Shown: one piece after another, positions 46,393-58,843 of the stretch
Layout: every line of letters begins with the position of its first letter
How positions within the stretch are numbered: position 1 is the stretch's first letter
Source: Dactylellina haptotyla
Lineage: Eukaryota > Ascomycota > Orbiliomycetes > Orbiliales > Orbiliaceae
Reading direction: 5' to 3'
NCBI GenBank assembly: GCA_031310005.1
Contig: CM062381.1
Span: forward strand, 3,596,001-3,660,000
DNA: 64,000 nucleotides
Program-made: the position numbers and the translations under genes
Notes under the pieces: model-generated
The model's database searches: none
Seen by the model: only the letters and a program-made list of their open reading frames with translations
Told to the model about the DNA's origin: nothing

Positions 46393-47377
46393 ATTCATTA
46401 ATTACATTGGAGGAAGATATGCAGATAATGGAGAGTTAATGATCAAAACGAAAAAAACAAAAAACAAAAAAACAATTGCAGGTAGCGAATATCTATAGGA
46501 TTTGCGAGGGTCTTTACCGCAAAATTAATGAAAATTCTTAATGTCTTTTTCAAGAACTTCTTTTTTGATTGGTGGTTAGATCGACTAACAGCAACAAAGT
46601 GAATATATAATTGGGCTTCATAACCTTTGTGTGTCTGGCCACCCAGACAAGGCTTTAAAAACTTGATCCCTAGTGGTATAAAAGCTCTCGAAATGCGACC
46701 TGTTATACAAGAAGATATAACGGTAATATTATAAGTGCCAAGTATGCACTATGACTGCATGCAAACCAGGCTGTGACTGATGATCGTCGAATTACTTGGA
46801 ATCGCCCATAGACTCTAGATTACTGAAAGAACCTCTCCTTTGTAAATTATACCTGCTTCTACTTCATATAGGAGAAACGCGATATCATGCATGCGGTGGC
46901 TCACCTCACACCAGCTTATTAAACAATTCGCTGGCAGGATCTGCATTTGAGAGCTCGAGAGCCCAAGTTACCTCCCAAGGACTATTGCACACACGCACGA
47001 AAATATCCTAGCTTACCCTACGATTCTCCAAAATCACTCTTAAGAGCGAGAAAATTGTAGGGAATATTTATATCTCGAGACTTCAAGAAGCTAGCTAAGC
47101 AAACCAGATGATTTGAGGTATAACTGGCAATAGCGGAGGCATGGGAGAAATGAGTTGCCTGTGCATTTGCTGTGCCTCACACAAAAATGTAACACACTCC
47201 CCACTCTTATGTGTTGCCGCCCCTTATGGGATGCATCATCACAAGGTTCCATCTCAGCCCAAGAAGGCCCACCACCTGGCCACAGCAGAGTTCCAGAAAC
47301 AATATCCTGGTTTCTGGCTAGCTGCAGCGACCCCAGATCCAGGACCGTGGGAACATGCGGAATAGTATAATCTAAAA
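46393..47377. other. Intergenic, promoter side of the PNP-NACHT gene
   Basis: No supported gene. An A-rich run at 46440-46480 follows the secreted gene. Two overlapping plus frames at 47141-47370 just upstream of the NLR ATG have no motif. Confidence 0.5.
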
Positions 47378-50300
47378 ATGTCCGACCAGAAACTCAAAAG
47401 CTTCACACACAATGACTACTATGTGGGATGGGTTTGCGCACTTCCCAAAGAGCACGTCACAGCAACTGCGATGTTGGACGAAAGACACATAATCCTTCCA
47501 AAGCCGCCAAACTCTCATGATGACAACACCTACACGTTAGGTTCCATGGGAAATCACAACGTCGTTATCGCTTGTCTACCCAAAGGCAAGACCGGCACCG
47601 TGTCCGCAGCAGGGGTTGCGGTACATATGGTCAATACGTTTCCTAACCTCAAGTTCTGTCTCATGGTTGGCGTAGGTAGCGGGGTGCCAGCCAATAAGGT
47701 AAGGCTTGGAGATGTCGTGATCAGTACCCCCATTGACAAATTCCCTGGTGTTGTTCAGTGGGACATGGGGAAGGCGACTCAGGGCGGCAATTTTGAAAGA
47801 ACCGGAGCGTTAAATTCGCCGCCAAATATTCTTCTGACGGCGCTTACTTCGTTTGAGACGGAGCAGGAACTGGGCGAATCTAAGATATCGGAGTATTTGG
47901 AGCAATTGAAAACCAAATTTCCAAAGGTTGCGTCCAGGTATGCGATGCCCACGTCCCCTGATCTCTTATTCAGGTCGGACTATCACCATACGAATAAGCG
48001 ACCTGCTCTTCCAAATGATGACGAAGAAGGGTACGAAGAGGAGCATGGAGAGACCTTGGTTTGCAAATATTGTGATAAAACGAAGCTGGTAAACCGCAAC
48101 CCCAGAGAGATGCGCATCCATTATGGCCTGATCGCTTCCGGCAATCAAATCATAAACGATGCCAACGTTCGAGATAAGCTTAACAAAAATCTGAATGGGA
48201 ATGTCCTCTGCTTAGAGAGAGAGGCAGCTGGGCTTTTGAACAGCTTTCCCTGTATGATTATTCGGGGCATTAGCGATTACGCTGATTCCCATTCAAATTC
48301 AACTTGGGAAAGCTATGCGGCAGTCATGGCGTCAGGGGTTGCGAAAGAATTCCTGAGCCATGTCCAAGCAAGCGAAGTGGAGGAAGAGATTCCGATGAAA
48401 GATATCGTAGATAAAGGTGAGAACCCCACATTGGAACATCTAGGAACTTGGTTGGTCGGCCCTAGAGGCACTCGATGCAAAGACAGAATATATGAGCTTC
48501 CGTCTTAATACCATTAGTATGCAATTTTACTAACTTAACATTTCTTAGTAAATACCATTGAGAAGAAACTTGATAGGGTTGATTCCAAGTTGAGCAAGAA
48601 TGCAGACCACCACCTTCTAGATTGGCTAGGAGGAGACTACGGCGCCCAACAAAGCGATTATCTTCAGCAACGGCAGCCTGGATCGGGCCAGTGGCTCCTA
48701 GACTCATCGGAATTCCAAACATGGCTTGGGGGGCATGGAGAAACGCTCTTTTGCTCAGGAATCCCGGGCGCCGGAAAGACCATCGCTACTTCAATCGTAG
48801 TAAATACGATCCACCAACTCATCCAAGAAAACGAAAATATAGGACTCGCATACATCTATTGCAATCACAAAAGACAGAGGGAACAAGAGGTGGAAGTCCT
48901 ATTAGGAAGTATTTTGAGACAACTATCGCAGTGGCTACCCAAAATACCCAAAGATGTAGAAATGCTTTACGAAAAACACAAGAGGGCAGGGACAAGACCT
49001 CTGCTTGCTGAGATGACAGGGTGCCTAGTGTCCGTAAGCAAGCTATACTCCAAGGTGATGATCATAATCGACGCACTCGATGAATGTCCCGAAGGTAGAA
49101 GGGCAAATTTTCACAAAGAGATAAGGAATTTCCAAGAAACTACACAAGCAAACTACTTTGTAACGTCAAGGAAAATACCTGAGATAGCTAGTTGGTTCAC
49201 CAATGCGGCGAAATTAGAGATCCGAGCTACAAACACCGATTTATGGAGCTATTTAGAATCACATTTCCAGAACGTGCCAGGTATTGTTAGTGACGACTTA
49301 GACCTACAAAAAGAGGTTGGAAGTTTTATAGTGGAGACTGTTGATGGAATGTAAGTGTTTCACCTGGTCCATAGTTCGCGATTGTATCTGTGTATACTTA
49401 TCTGACCTCAAAAGGTTTTTGCTGGCGAAACTTCGGCTCGAATCTCTAGCTGGAATGGCTTGCGCCAAAGAAGTCTTGGACACTCTCAAGAAAGACGGCC
49501 TGTCTCCGCCAACCGATGTGGAGGCTGCCTATGATACGGCGTACAACGATGCTATGGATAGAATCCAAACCCAGGTGCCATCATCTCGCAAAAGAGCCTT
49601 TAAAGCACTCTCCTGGATAACCTTTGCATGCCGGCCATTAACCATACAAGAACTGCAAGATGCTTTAGCCGTACAAATCCACACAACATCTTTCGATAAG
49701 CGAAATATCCCGAGGGCAGATTTTATTATCGGGGCTTGTGGCGGCCTAGTAACAGTGACTGAAGAAACTGGTATTGTCCGTCTTGTTCACTATACGACGC
49801 AAGAATATTTCGAACGCACGAAAGAAACATGGTTCCCCAATGCTCAATTCGATATTCTCGACACTTGTATGACCTATTTACGATATGATACTGTGAAAGA
49901 ACTCTCAATATTTCGAGAAAATGGAGGGAAAGAGGTCACGTTCGACGAGACAGACACTATGAGAGTAAAACACATGCACGCCTTTGCAGATCGGGAAGAT
50001 TTGAAACCTAACAAGAAATATGATAAATATATGACTTTCGAAATAGAATCACAAATTCGAGAGAAATTAGAAACTTTAGTGTTTCAACAACACATTCTAT
50101 ATGGATATATCGCGTTAAATTGGTTTCACCACATTCGAAAAATACCCACCAACCGCCGGAAAGGAATAATATCCGGCTTCCTTACGGATAGAGACGCTTT
50201 GTCAACATACAGCAGAGCTATGAGTGTAGCTTTAGATGCCGACATGTTTGAATCGCCTCAGTGGATTGATATGGAGTCAACTTCGAATGATAGAATATAT

Positions 50301-52028
50301 TCTATAAGGGTCGATAGCATGCACGCTGTACACGTCGCTGCATGGATAGGATTAGATGATTCATTAGTTGATCTGCTTAACGAAACAAATCTGAACATCA
50401 GAGATAGCAACGGGGCTACACCTCTATCTTGGGCCGCTAGGCGAGGCCACGAGTCGACCGTAAGGATGCTGCTAGAACGGGGTGCACTCGTAGAACTAGC
50501 AGACGGCGGCAATCGAACGCCTCTATGGTGGGCTGTATCCATACGCCACGAAATTATTACAAGATTGCTCGTGGAAGAGGGTGCTAATCCTATGGTCGAG
50601 GACCTATTTGGTGACACCATTCTTGCAACGGCCGTACGCATGGGCCTCCATAATATCGTTGAGATTCTAGTAGAGGGCGGCGCAGATCCGGATCACATAT
50701 GCAAATTAGCCCGGGGGGACCACATACCACTGCTTTATTGGGCCATCACCCATGATTACGCAAAACTGGCGAAAATATTGGTAGAACACGGTGCAAATAT
50801 ATCTCGTGTGGCTCCTGGCTTAAATTCGCCTCTTATCACAGCTATCAACTGGTATAGTTGTGATAGTGATCTTGTGGAGTTCCTTATAGGAAAGGGCGCT
50901 GACGTGAACCATTTTGGAGCAAATGGATATACCGCTCTTACAAGAACCTGTAGGAAACTCTCAGGGCCCAGATCCGATACCCTTCTGAGACTACTCCTGA
51001 AAAATGGCGCTGATCCAAACCTGAAACCTCCCGAAGAGTTTTTGGAGCACAGCAGACCGGGCATTAGGGATTACATCCCTCTGGAAATAGCCACAGCCAC
51101 CCAAAATTTGACTGCAGTTGAAATCTTATTGAAAGCAGGCGCTGACCCAGAAGTGAAGAATAGCGAAGGCGAGACTGCGCTCTCTATAGCAGCAACCTGG
51201 GGGTACAGATCTATCATAACATTTTTAATTAATAACGGTGCGAACATAGAGGCTAAGGACAGATTCGGCAGAACTCCTTTTACAGCTGCTGTCGCCAGAG
51301 GAGATACGAGCATTGCTCAATTCTTATTATTAAATGGGGCAAACATAGAAGCTACGGATAGCAAGGGCGACACAGCGCTATTGATAGCAGTAATTTCTAT
51401 GGATGACGGTGTGATAAATTTTTTGATTGAGAATGGCGCAAACCTAGAAGCTACGAATAGCGAAGGCGAGACGGCGCTCTTCAGAGCATCAGCAACTGAT
51501 GGGAGGGAATTTATAGTAGAGTTGTTGATTAAGAAAGGCGCAAAGATGAATGTCAAAAATCGATTCGGCCAAACTCCCCTTATGGCTGCTATCACTAGCG
51601 GAGATGATAATTCCGCCTATATATTGATAAAACAGGGGGCAGACCTAGAAGCTAAGAATGAGAAAGGCGATACAGCGCTCTTGGTAACAGCAACTAATGA
51701 GAAGTATATACCTATCATGCAATCTTTGATTGACAATGGCGCAAACATAGAGGTTACAGATGAATATGGCCGAACCCCTCTTATAATTGCTATTGACAGA
51801 GGGCTTGGTTCTTTTGCTTATTCCCTGGTAGGACTGGGGGCAGATATATATGCTAAGAACGATAAAGGCGAGACTGCAATTGAGATGGCAGGACAGCTGG
51901 GGATGAGGGCACAGTTCAGGCATGCCTACCAAAGAACGCGCGATCTCAGGGCAGACCCGCGGCGGAGCGAAGCAGAAGGTCATCTCTTTCCCACCCTCTA
52001 CGAAGAAGAACCGTGGAGAGAACTTTGA
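47378..52028 (+). CDS. NLR-like STAND protein: PNP-NACHT-ankyrin, 1484 aa, three exons
   Basis: Exons: 47378-48416, 48549-49350, 49415-52028; phases 1 and 2 agree and the total is a multiple of three. Residues about 12-335 form a purine/uridine phosphorylase-type domain ('YYVGWVCALPKE', 'MVGVGSGVP', 'VLCLEREAAGL', 'IIRGISDYAD'). Then 'GSGQWLL', Walker A 'GIPGAGKT' at 417-424 and Walker B 'MIIIDALDE' at about 517-525 mark the NACHT NTPase; a winged-helix-like part follows ('LSWITFACRPLTIQELQDAL'). From about 917 there are 15-16 ankyrin repeats, of which the last seven are very alike and alternate in pairs. PNP-NACHT proteins are a major fungal NLR class; the PNP domain may sense or process nucleosides. 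It appears intact. Confidence 0.93.
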
Positions 52029-52377
52029 TCGAACTCTCATTTCAACTACCTATATATATAATATCCTTGTCTATTGAACAATACCAGCACAGTTACTATA
52101 TTTCCAAGCTGAAATATCCCCCAAATATATATACGCAATCTCAACTACTAAGAAGGAAACTAGTCTCGTTCCTACAAAGGCACAAAGAAACCGAGCGCTG
52201 GTCATGTGCATGTTGTGTTGAATTGTTGGACAAAATCTCGATATATCGTTATGGAAGCGATACCAATTGTTTGTTGGGATGACTCGTCTGGTTTGGGAGC
52301 ACAGACATCGATCGTGATGTTTAGAAAGAATCCCCATTCAAAGGATAAAAGGGGTACGGGACAATATCAAGAAAGAT
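52029..52377. other. Intergenic
   Basis: Short spacer between the NLR stop and the F-box-like gene; no feature beyond short frames. Confidence 0.5.
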
Positions 52378-53304
52378 ATGCAAACCCAAGAATCACGAAA
52401 TACAGCGCGAGCCACCGCCGAGTTCTCAACTAGCTATGAAGAAACAGCCATATCGTTGGCTAGATTCTCCACAGAAATCCACATCCAGATCCTTTTGTCC
52501 CTTCCCTTGTCCTCTCACGCGAATTGCATGCTAGTCTGCCGTCTGTGGCACGACATTATCGTTTCATTCCGCCGTCAGGATCTCGGACCATTACTATGCA
52601 GACTCCCGAACCATCTGCACGTTCGCATTTTGCGCTATCTACCAGTGAGTTCTGACCCGATATGCATGACGACGACAACACTCTGGAGATACCTCCTCAC
52701 CCGGTCCGAAAGACTTAAAAAGGCACGGTATCTACATGCCTCGGGCAGACCTCCCTGTCATTTATTAGCGGTTGGATACAATCGCTCGTTAAATTTTAGG
52801 GTAGACCTGAAAGAGGGCGAGAATCCAGAAATATCATCGGTACGCTTCCATGGAGATATGGTTCAGGCGTTTTGTCGGAGGGTGTCTGCCCACAAACCCC
52901 CGGAAAACATCGCTCTCTACAATCTAGATCTCACAAATCACCCGATCCTGGATGAAATGCTTTTATATTACGACGCGCAGGGACCCCAGCGCACACAAAG
53001 GCACAAACTAAACGAATCAGTCACGGTTGAGTTTCAATTCGACTTTAGAAACGCGATTCCACTGCCGCTAGATGCGGCGGTGGAGCTTGATTCGCAGACG
53101 TACAAATGGTTGATGAACGTGACGTTGAAGAAGCTTTGCATGCTCGTGGCAAATTGTATTGCAGCGCAGAAGAGAAAGGCAAATAGGTACGAGGGACACG
53201 AATGGGTGAACGTCAAGATTGAATGCAGGCAGAATCTAAAGCGATATAGTGGTATAGCTTGGAGGACTACGGTTACAGACGGGAATGGAAGGAGAATCCG
53301 TTAA
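52378..53304 (+). CDS. Double F-box-like protein, 308 aa
   Basis: A single exon starts at the ATG at 52378. Residues about 27-64 read 'ARFSTEIHIQILLSLPLSS' then 'CRLWHDII'; residues about 75-110 repeat the pattern as 'CRLPNHLHVRILRYLPVSS' then 'TTLWRYLL'. Both have the helix-turn of an F-box, so the domain seems duplicated in tandem. The rest (about 200 residues) is unassigned. A later basic stretch, 'AAQKRKANRYEG', is present. It is only 349 bp downstream of the PNP-NACHT gene, on the same strand. SCF adaptor function is inferred. Confidence 0.75.
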   Translation: MQTQESRNTARATAEFSTSYEETAISLARFSTEIHIQILLSLPLSSHANCMLVCRLWHDIIVSFRRQDLGPLLCRLPNHLHVRILRYLPVSSDPICMTTTTLWRYLLTRSERLKKARYLHASGRPPCHLLAVGYNRSLNFRVDLKEGENPEISSVRFHGDMVQAFCRRVSAHKPPENIALYNLDLTNHPILDEMLLYYDAQGPQRTQRHKLNESVTVEFQFDFRNAIPLPLDAAVELDSQTYKWLMNVTLKKLCMLVANCIAAQKRKANRYEGHEWVNVKIECRQNLKRYSGIAWRTTVTDGNGRRIR

Positions 53305-54371
53305 ACCGATTCATTTGTCTATAGATATGTATATATACGCTGTGGAGATCAAAATGCTATGATAGTTCTATTCCTGTTGGCTTTTATAACGAGTGCAACC
53401 CTCAGCCACGTTCCAACAGTTGGGTTTCCCGAAATATACGCTCTCGGGGCTATAAATGTTTGAAATCTAAAGATGTATTGTGTTGGCGACCCAAAATCCT
53501 ACAGGGCTGGTCAGGTGGTATGATTTAGAGTAGCACGATTCGACTTCCGGACTGGGAGTTCGTGCGTGAGTATTGTCACACAGGATTACTGATATTCTTC
53601 GCGGTCAGATTTAAGCCTGGCAGCGGGGGAACCGAATACGGCAAGAACGACGAAAATTCGAAAAAGAACTCGACCGGCGTCTATTTCTTGGGACCTGTAG
53701 GACCCAAAGCCTTCGCGGCGGTTTGAACTCTGGTTCAAACCTTCGTCGCACCTGCCCGACTGGGCGACGGTGGTTGCATTTTGGCATGGCGCAGAGTGCA
53801 CCGTTTGACACCGTCGCTCTGCGGGGGTGCCCACCAGGCCGCTATCAAACAATAGCCATTAGCCCGAAGCTGGCTAGCGGCCTGGCACAATTAACCCGAA
53901 GCTTCCTTGGCGGCTCTTATCGTTTCGCAGCCGGCAGAAAGAGTGAGCGCTAGAGCCCCCCATTCATCTGCTGGTTGCGTAGACAGGTCCCCTGGCCCCG
54001 CTAGTGCAATGCTGTGCAATGGCGAGTACGAGTGAGCGTGTCTGTAACCGGCACGGAAGGGTGTAATATTATGCAATCGTGGGGACAAGGTAAAAAGGCG
54101 CCTCTGTGCACTTATTTTCATCCGTGGAAATATTATTGTTCCTTTCTTTCCTTTCTCTGTCTTTTTCTACGTCGCACTTCTAGCCCTTGCTTCAACGTCA
54201 TTAACATTCTACCAGCAGCGTCGTCGCCCTTCTCCTCAACCTTCTCCCCGATAAAACCATGTCCAGACGCTCGTTATAGCTCCGAATTCACTTCATAGAC
54301 ACTTAGATACTTAATTAGTTAGCTGTAAAGGAGGAAAGAAGGCTATCGTTTCGATAGCAGCCGTCGACAAG
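53305..54371. other. Intergenic, promoter of the GT61 gene
   Basis: About 1.07 kb without a supported gene. A tRNA A-box-like 'GGTCAGGTGG' at about 53510 is not followed by a convincing B box. The stretch before 54372 is pyrimidine-rich, as in fungal core promoters. Confidence 0.5.
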
Positions 54372-55979
54372 ATGATGGTCCGGTCGATACGCCCCTTCTC
54401 CCCGTTCACCCTCTCCATCGCCGTCCTCTTCATCATCAACCTCTACTATTTCTCCACCAGGTTCGGCCTCGATCCTCTCAGCGCGCTCGATGCGGCCGAG
54501 ACCATTCTCGAGGACGACTCGCCCGAACCGTCAGACGCAACACATAACATCCGCCCGCCGCCACCGCCAATCTCACCGCAGCCCGACATTGCTCCCACCA
54601 GACCAACGCCAGTGGCGGCGCCGTCAAGTGCACCCGCAGGAGACGCCCAGATTGATATCGTCAGCCTGCCTGCGATCTATCATCCGGATCCTCATGACAC
54701 CGGCAGTGACAAGAAATGGTGCGAGACCCGCTACGGACCCACCTATCTTGAGACCCTTGCCAAAAATGCCCGGCCTTACTGCACCGAAAATTCGCGCTCT
54801 CAATTCGACTGTATGCATAGCGTAATGCAGGGAGAAACCCGTCGGGACTCATTTTGCTTGGCTCAGAACGTGGCATGGGACGACCGACGGTTCAACATCG
54901 ACTGTGAACTGCGTGACTGGAACGAGCCCGATCTCCAGGGCATCCCTCAGATGAACGCCTTCAACACATACTGGTACGACACGGGTCCCAGGAACATCAT
55001 GACGCAGTTTGTAAATTTTGGATCCGAAGCCGCGCCGTGGTTCGACAAGAACGCTTGTGCTGATTCGTCGACTCCACATGACGACAGCTACAAGGTGCTC
55101 ATCAAGCGCGAGGGAGGCACGAACTACTGGCACTCCCTGATGGAGATCTTCTCCTTCTACTTCTCCATTGATGCCCTCCAGATGGCCATCAATAAGAAAA
55201 CAGGGAAGCCATACATGTCACCCGAAGACACCGCCAAAATCCAAGTCCTCATCCTCGACAAGCACGATAATAAAAACTACTTCGAACTCTGGAACCTCTT
55301 CGCGGATAAACCCGTCCAAACCCTTCCGGAATGGGCGAGTTCCAAGCACGCCGCCTGTCTGAACAACGTAATAATCCCCCTCCCCGGTGCGAGCAACCCC
55401 CTCTGGCAAGGCGACTGGGATCCCCGTAACTGCGACCACTCTGTTATCGTCGACACTCTCCGCACCCGCATCCTCTCACACCTCAAAATTCCCACCGATA
55501 GAGATCTCCGCAAACCTCTAAACCTCACCTTCATCGACCGCAAAGGCTCCCGCAAACTCTCCAACTCAGCCGACCTTACAGCTGAACTCATAAAAGCGTA
55601 CCCAAAAGTTAACGTCAACATTGTTGACATGGCAAAACTCACCCTAAGAGAACAAATCAGCCTTGTCGCTCACACGGATGTGCTAGTTGGCGTCCACGGC
55701 GCAGGTCACACGCACGGCTTCTTCCTCCCCGCGCAGTCGAGCATAGTAGAGATCCTCCCAATCGATCTCAAACATAAGGGATTTAGAAACCTCGCGGCGT
55801 TGAGAGGGTTACGGTATTTCTCGGACCATGCGCCGTTCACACCGAGTGACGTTCCCGACGGACAAAGGGATTGGCATGAGGAGGACGTAGTGTTTGATAA
55901 GAAGGCCTTTATGAAGCTAGTGGATGCCGCGATACAGAGTGTTGCCCACCGAGGGTATTTGGACGAGGATGTCAGTTGA
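54372..55979 (+). CDS. GT61-type (DUF563) glycosyltransferase, type II membrane protein, 535 aa
   Basis: A single exon starts at ATG-ATG (54372/54375). A membrane anchor lies at residues about 11-29 ('SPFTLSIAVLFIINLYYF'), followed by a Pro-rich stem (about 50-95) and a luminal catalytic region from about 100. Near the C-terminus 'TDVLVGVHGAGHTHGFFL' with 'VEILP' downstream is the signature of family GT61 (DUF563), whose members include EOGT-like O-GlcNAc and xylosyl transferases of the secretory pathway. The orientation predicts a Golgi or ER luminal enzyme. The donor sugar is not predictable. Codon use is C-rich, like the transaldolase. Confidence 0.87.
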   Translation: MMVRSIRPFSPFTLSIAVLFIINLYYFSTRFGLDPLSALDAAETILEDDSPEPSDATHNIRPPPPPISPQPDIAPTRPTPVAAPSSAPAGDAQIDIVSLPAIYHPDPHDTGSDKKWCETRYGPTYLETLAKNARPYCTENSRSQFDCMHSVMQGETRRDSFCLAQNVAWDDRRFNIDCELRDWNEPDLQGIPQMNAFNTYWYDTGPRNIMTQFVNFGSEAAPWFDKNACADSSTPHDDSYKVLIKREGGTNYWHSLMEIFSFYFSIDALQMAINKKTGKPYMSPEDTAKIQVLILDKHDNKNYFELWNLFADKPVQTLPEWASSKHAACLNNVIIPLPGASNPLWQGDWDPRNCDHSVIVDTLRTRILSHLKIPTDRDLRKPLNLTFIDRKGSRKLSNSADLTAELIKAYPKVNVNIVDMAKLTLREQISLVAHTDVLVGVHGAGHTHGFFLPAQSSIVEILPIDLKHKGFRNLAALRGLRYFSDHAPFTPSDVPDGQRDWHEEDVVFDKKAFMKLVDAAIQSVAHRGYLDEDVS

Positions 55980-58288
55980 TGAACGAAAATTTTTATAGAA
56001 GTTAGTTAAAGGGGTTTATGGATGCTATTTGGCTATGACTACGGCGCCATTTCTTATGACATGCTTTTCTTTGTCGTTGGAGAATTTGGTAAATGGTTTG
56101 AGATTTATAGAAGCATTTTGGGTTTATTGAAAATGCTGGTCATTGGAAATTCAGCGGCTTGATGACTATGACGGATATTTTTTTGTATATAAGAGATGAA
56201 TTACACTAAAGCATAGCGTAAATTTCGGCCGATACGCGTATACGTCGTGATATCTGTTTCGGAGATTGAGGTCCGGAGGTTTACTTTCCAGCCAGTTGCA
56301 AAAAGGAGAGGGTAAGCGGTGTGGAGCTCGATCAATTGGAAGCGCAAGAACGGGCAAAGTAGCATAATATAACAAAAGTTCGAATACAGTTAGTAGGGAA
56401 TTCGCTTTTGTGCCAACTGGTGATCTCGGTGGGCACTGCAAGGGTAAATCAACCTATTCAACCGGGAGAAACAACAGCCCATAGGTTGGAGCTATAGTTG
56501 GCGTTCCATTCTGTGTGCCTCCAACTCCAAAACCCCAGAATTCTCGAACCGTGCAACCATAGTGTTCTATTGGTCGGTTCAACGGTCAGTTACCCCTATT
56601 GGGTAGGTGCCACCATTTCAAGTAATTAGAGCTCGAGCTCATAGGCTTGATTGATAATTATCACCAGAGCTTGGCGCGCAGCGTCCAAGCGTCTAAGCTT
56701 TCCAGCTGACAAAGCTTCTTCATTCTCGTCGCGCGGTATTTTCGGACCAAACGGAGAATTTCCACGACGAGGAGCAACCACCATCCAACACACACCCTCA
56801 CGAAACAGCCACTCGAAATTCGGCTAATTCTCGTGTATCGGCCTGATTCCAAATAGCAAGAAGCTTGTACCACATCCAAGTGACAAAAGTCCATTCTTGA
56901 GACCACAGAATCAGCAGAAATCACAATATTATCCAGCGAATTTTTCACGCTAGACTACCGTGGGTGCGAGCCGAAGCGGTATCGTCGGTTGAAACTTACC
57001 CGAAGCCGTCCATAGCGCCGCGAATTTCCTGCAGGTTAGAGACTTAAGTAATCTCGATGTTACCTCCAACATGCAGAACAGCCAGTCGCAAAGAATGGTT
57101 TCCTTTCAACAAAATGCCTCAAAGGGAAAAAGCAGGTGGTGGTACTAACTAACCACCCAATTGATTACGCGCAAATCGATGCCACTTTGGAGTACCCCGG
57201 AAAATATTCCTATACTCCGGGTTACAGGAAAGTTTCAGCAAGAGTATATCCCAAGTCCTGCTAATACTCATAACGTTGGCCATTTTCTTGGCGGCGACAA
57301 AAAACAAGGCTTGAGCACCCGCCGTCGTATCAATTTCCTCCGTGAGCTTAGTACAACACGATTGATATCACATCTCTACGAATAAATCCGGGGAATAGAA
57401 GCGCCGTGATCCAACGAATTCAACCACCTCCCGCGATTTTTCCAAACCGTCAAATGACGTTGTCTGCATTCAGATAATCTTTCCCGAGATATTATTTTAT
57501 ATCATCCAGTTGGTCTAAACTAGCTGTTATTACAAATATCGACGGTCTAAGAGTTCTTGAGTTATTGGATATAGCCAACATTTCCTGTATGCGGAAATGC
57601 CACGCCCTCGAAAAGCTTAGGGGCGTGAAGATTTTTCCCTGTTTTCTCAACATCATGGCTACCCGGCCCTGTACGTAGCATTCGCTTATGATGTCAAGGG
57701 GTATTCCCTGTTATCTCTCTGTTTTTTCTCGCTGGTCGAATGGGTTTATCGGAGAGGTTGAACAATGGAACAATATAACCTATCAGTTGGGGCGATGATC
57801 TTTGGGTATTATACTTACGCACACATAGAGGCGCATGTATAGTCGGGTCCGTGCTAGTAACGTTATAATAGCAAGAAAGAAAGAAAGAGAGAGTTTACTG
57901 CGGAACCCCTTGCATAAATTCCGGTAAAAACAGAAAAAAAGACTAGAAACGTTGTCCAGATGTGCACGAGTTTAGCCTGCAGGGTGGCTATCGAGAGGGG
58001 ATCCGGGGTAGACCAGGGTTGGTAGGGACCAGGTATAGCGAAGTCGGGAAGACTTGAGGGTGTGAATAACGTTGGGGTAGAGATAAACCTTGGGTCAATA
58101 TTTCGCTTCCTGCGTACCATTGACGCAGGTTGGATAATGCATATATATTTGGGGACCTGTCGCTCCTCCCCTTGATGGTGAACCTGCTTTCTAAGCATCA
58201 CTATCAGATAAATCTCGAGCCGAATTTCAGACATCAAAGAATCCAATATCTTTCCAAAAGAGCTTTTTTTGTCCTACACCTATATAAA
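55980..58288. other. Gene-poor region (2.3 kb)
   Basis: No supported gene; short frames on both strands. A GAAA/GA-rich microsatellite lies at about 57873-57893. The last 300 bp are the promoter of the first CGG-motif gene. Confidence 0.5.
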
Positions 58289-58843
58289 ATGAAGGTCGCA
58301 TTTGTTCTTTCTTTTTTGGCGGCTACCGCCTCTGCTGTTGTCGTAAGTTTCGAGGACCCTTTCGCAAATACACTGTGATAATTGCTAACAATCAGTATAG
58401 ACTTCTCAACGATGCGGTGGCTTGGTTGGTATCCCCTGCCCAACAGGCCAAACTTGCAAGACTCCAGCCGGCTGCGCTGACTGCTATGGTGTCTGCTCTG
58501 TAAGTCATACTCCTTCCATGCCCGATAACCAGCAGATCTAACAAGAATATAAACCTAGGGAAGAAAGATGATTAAGAGAGAAGCCGAGCCAGTTCCCGCA
58601 CCTACTGCTACCGCTAGATCTAAATGCGGTGGCCTCGTCGGCATCCCATGCCCCGCCGGTGAAGTGTGTATCACCACGGCCGGTTGTGCCGATTGCTTCG
58701 GCGTCTGCGTCGCGAAGCCTACAACCACAAAGTGCGGTGGTCTAGTCGGAATCCCTTGTCCATCTGGCTTGTTCTGCTTGACACCCACCGGATGCGCTGA
58801 TTGCTTCGGTGTTTGCGTCCATAAGGACCCTGCCCCGGTATAA
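58289..58843 (+). CDS. Secreted CGG-motif protein with three repeat modules, 145 aa, three exons
   Basis: Exons: 58289-58342, 58401-58499, 58559-58843, all phase 0. Exon 1 is exactly the signal peptide (18 residues). Three modules follow with the form CGGLVG-I-P-CP-x-G-x3-C-x5-GCADC-x-GVC: one in exon 2, two in exon 3. A Lys-Arg site in 'MIKREAEPVPAP' separates module 1 from modules 2-3, and a short Thr/Lys linker separates 2 and 3. Each module has six cysteines. Similar CGG.aGIPCP proteins occur widely as small secreted proteins of ascomycetes (loosely Kazal-like), but I cannot name a function. It is the first of three tandem paralogues. Confidence 0.85.

Noticed and set aside
53505-53585. 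tRNA-like A box near a GTTCG motif
   Set aside because: No acceptor stem pairing or proper B box could be formed, so a tRNA is not supported.
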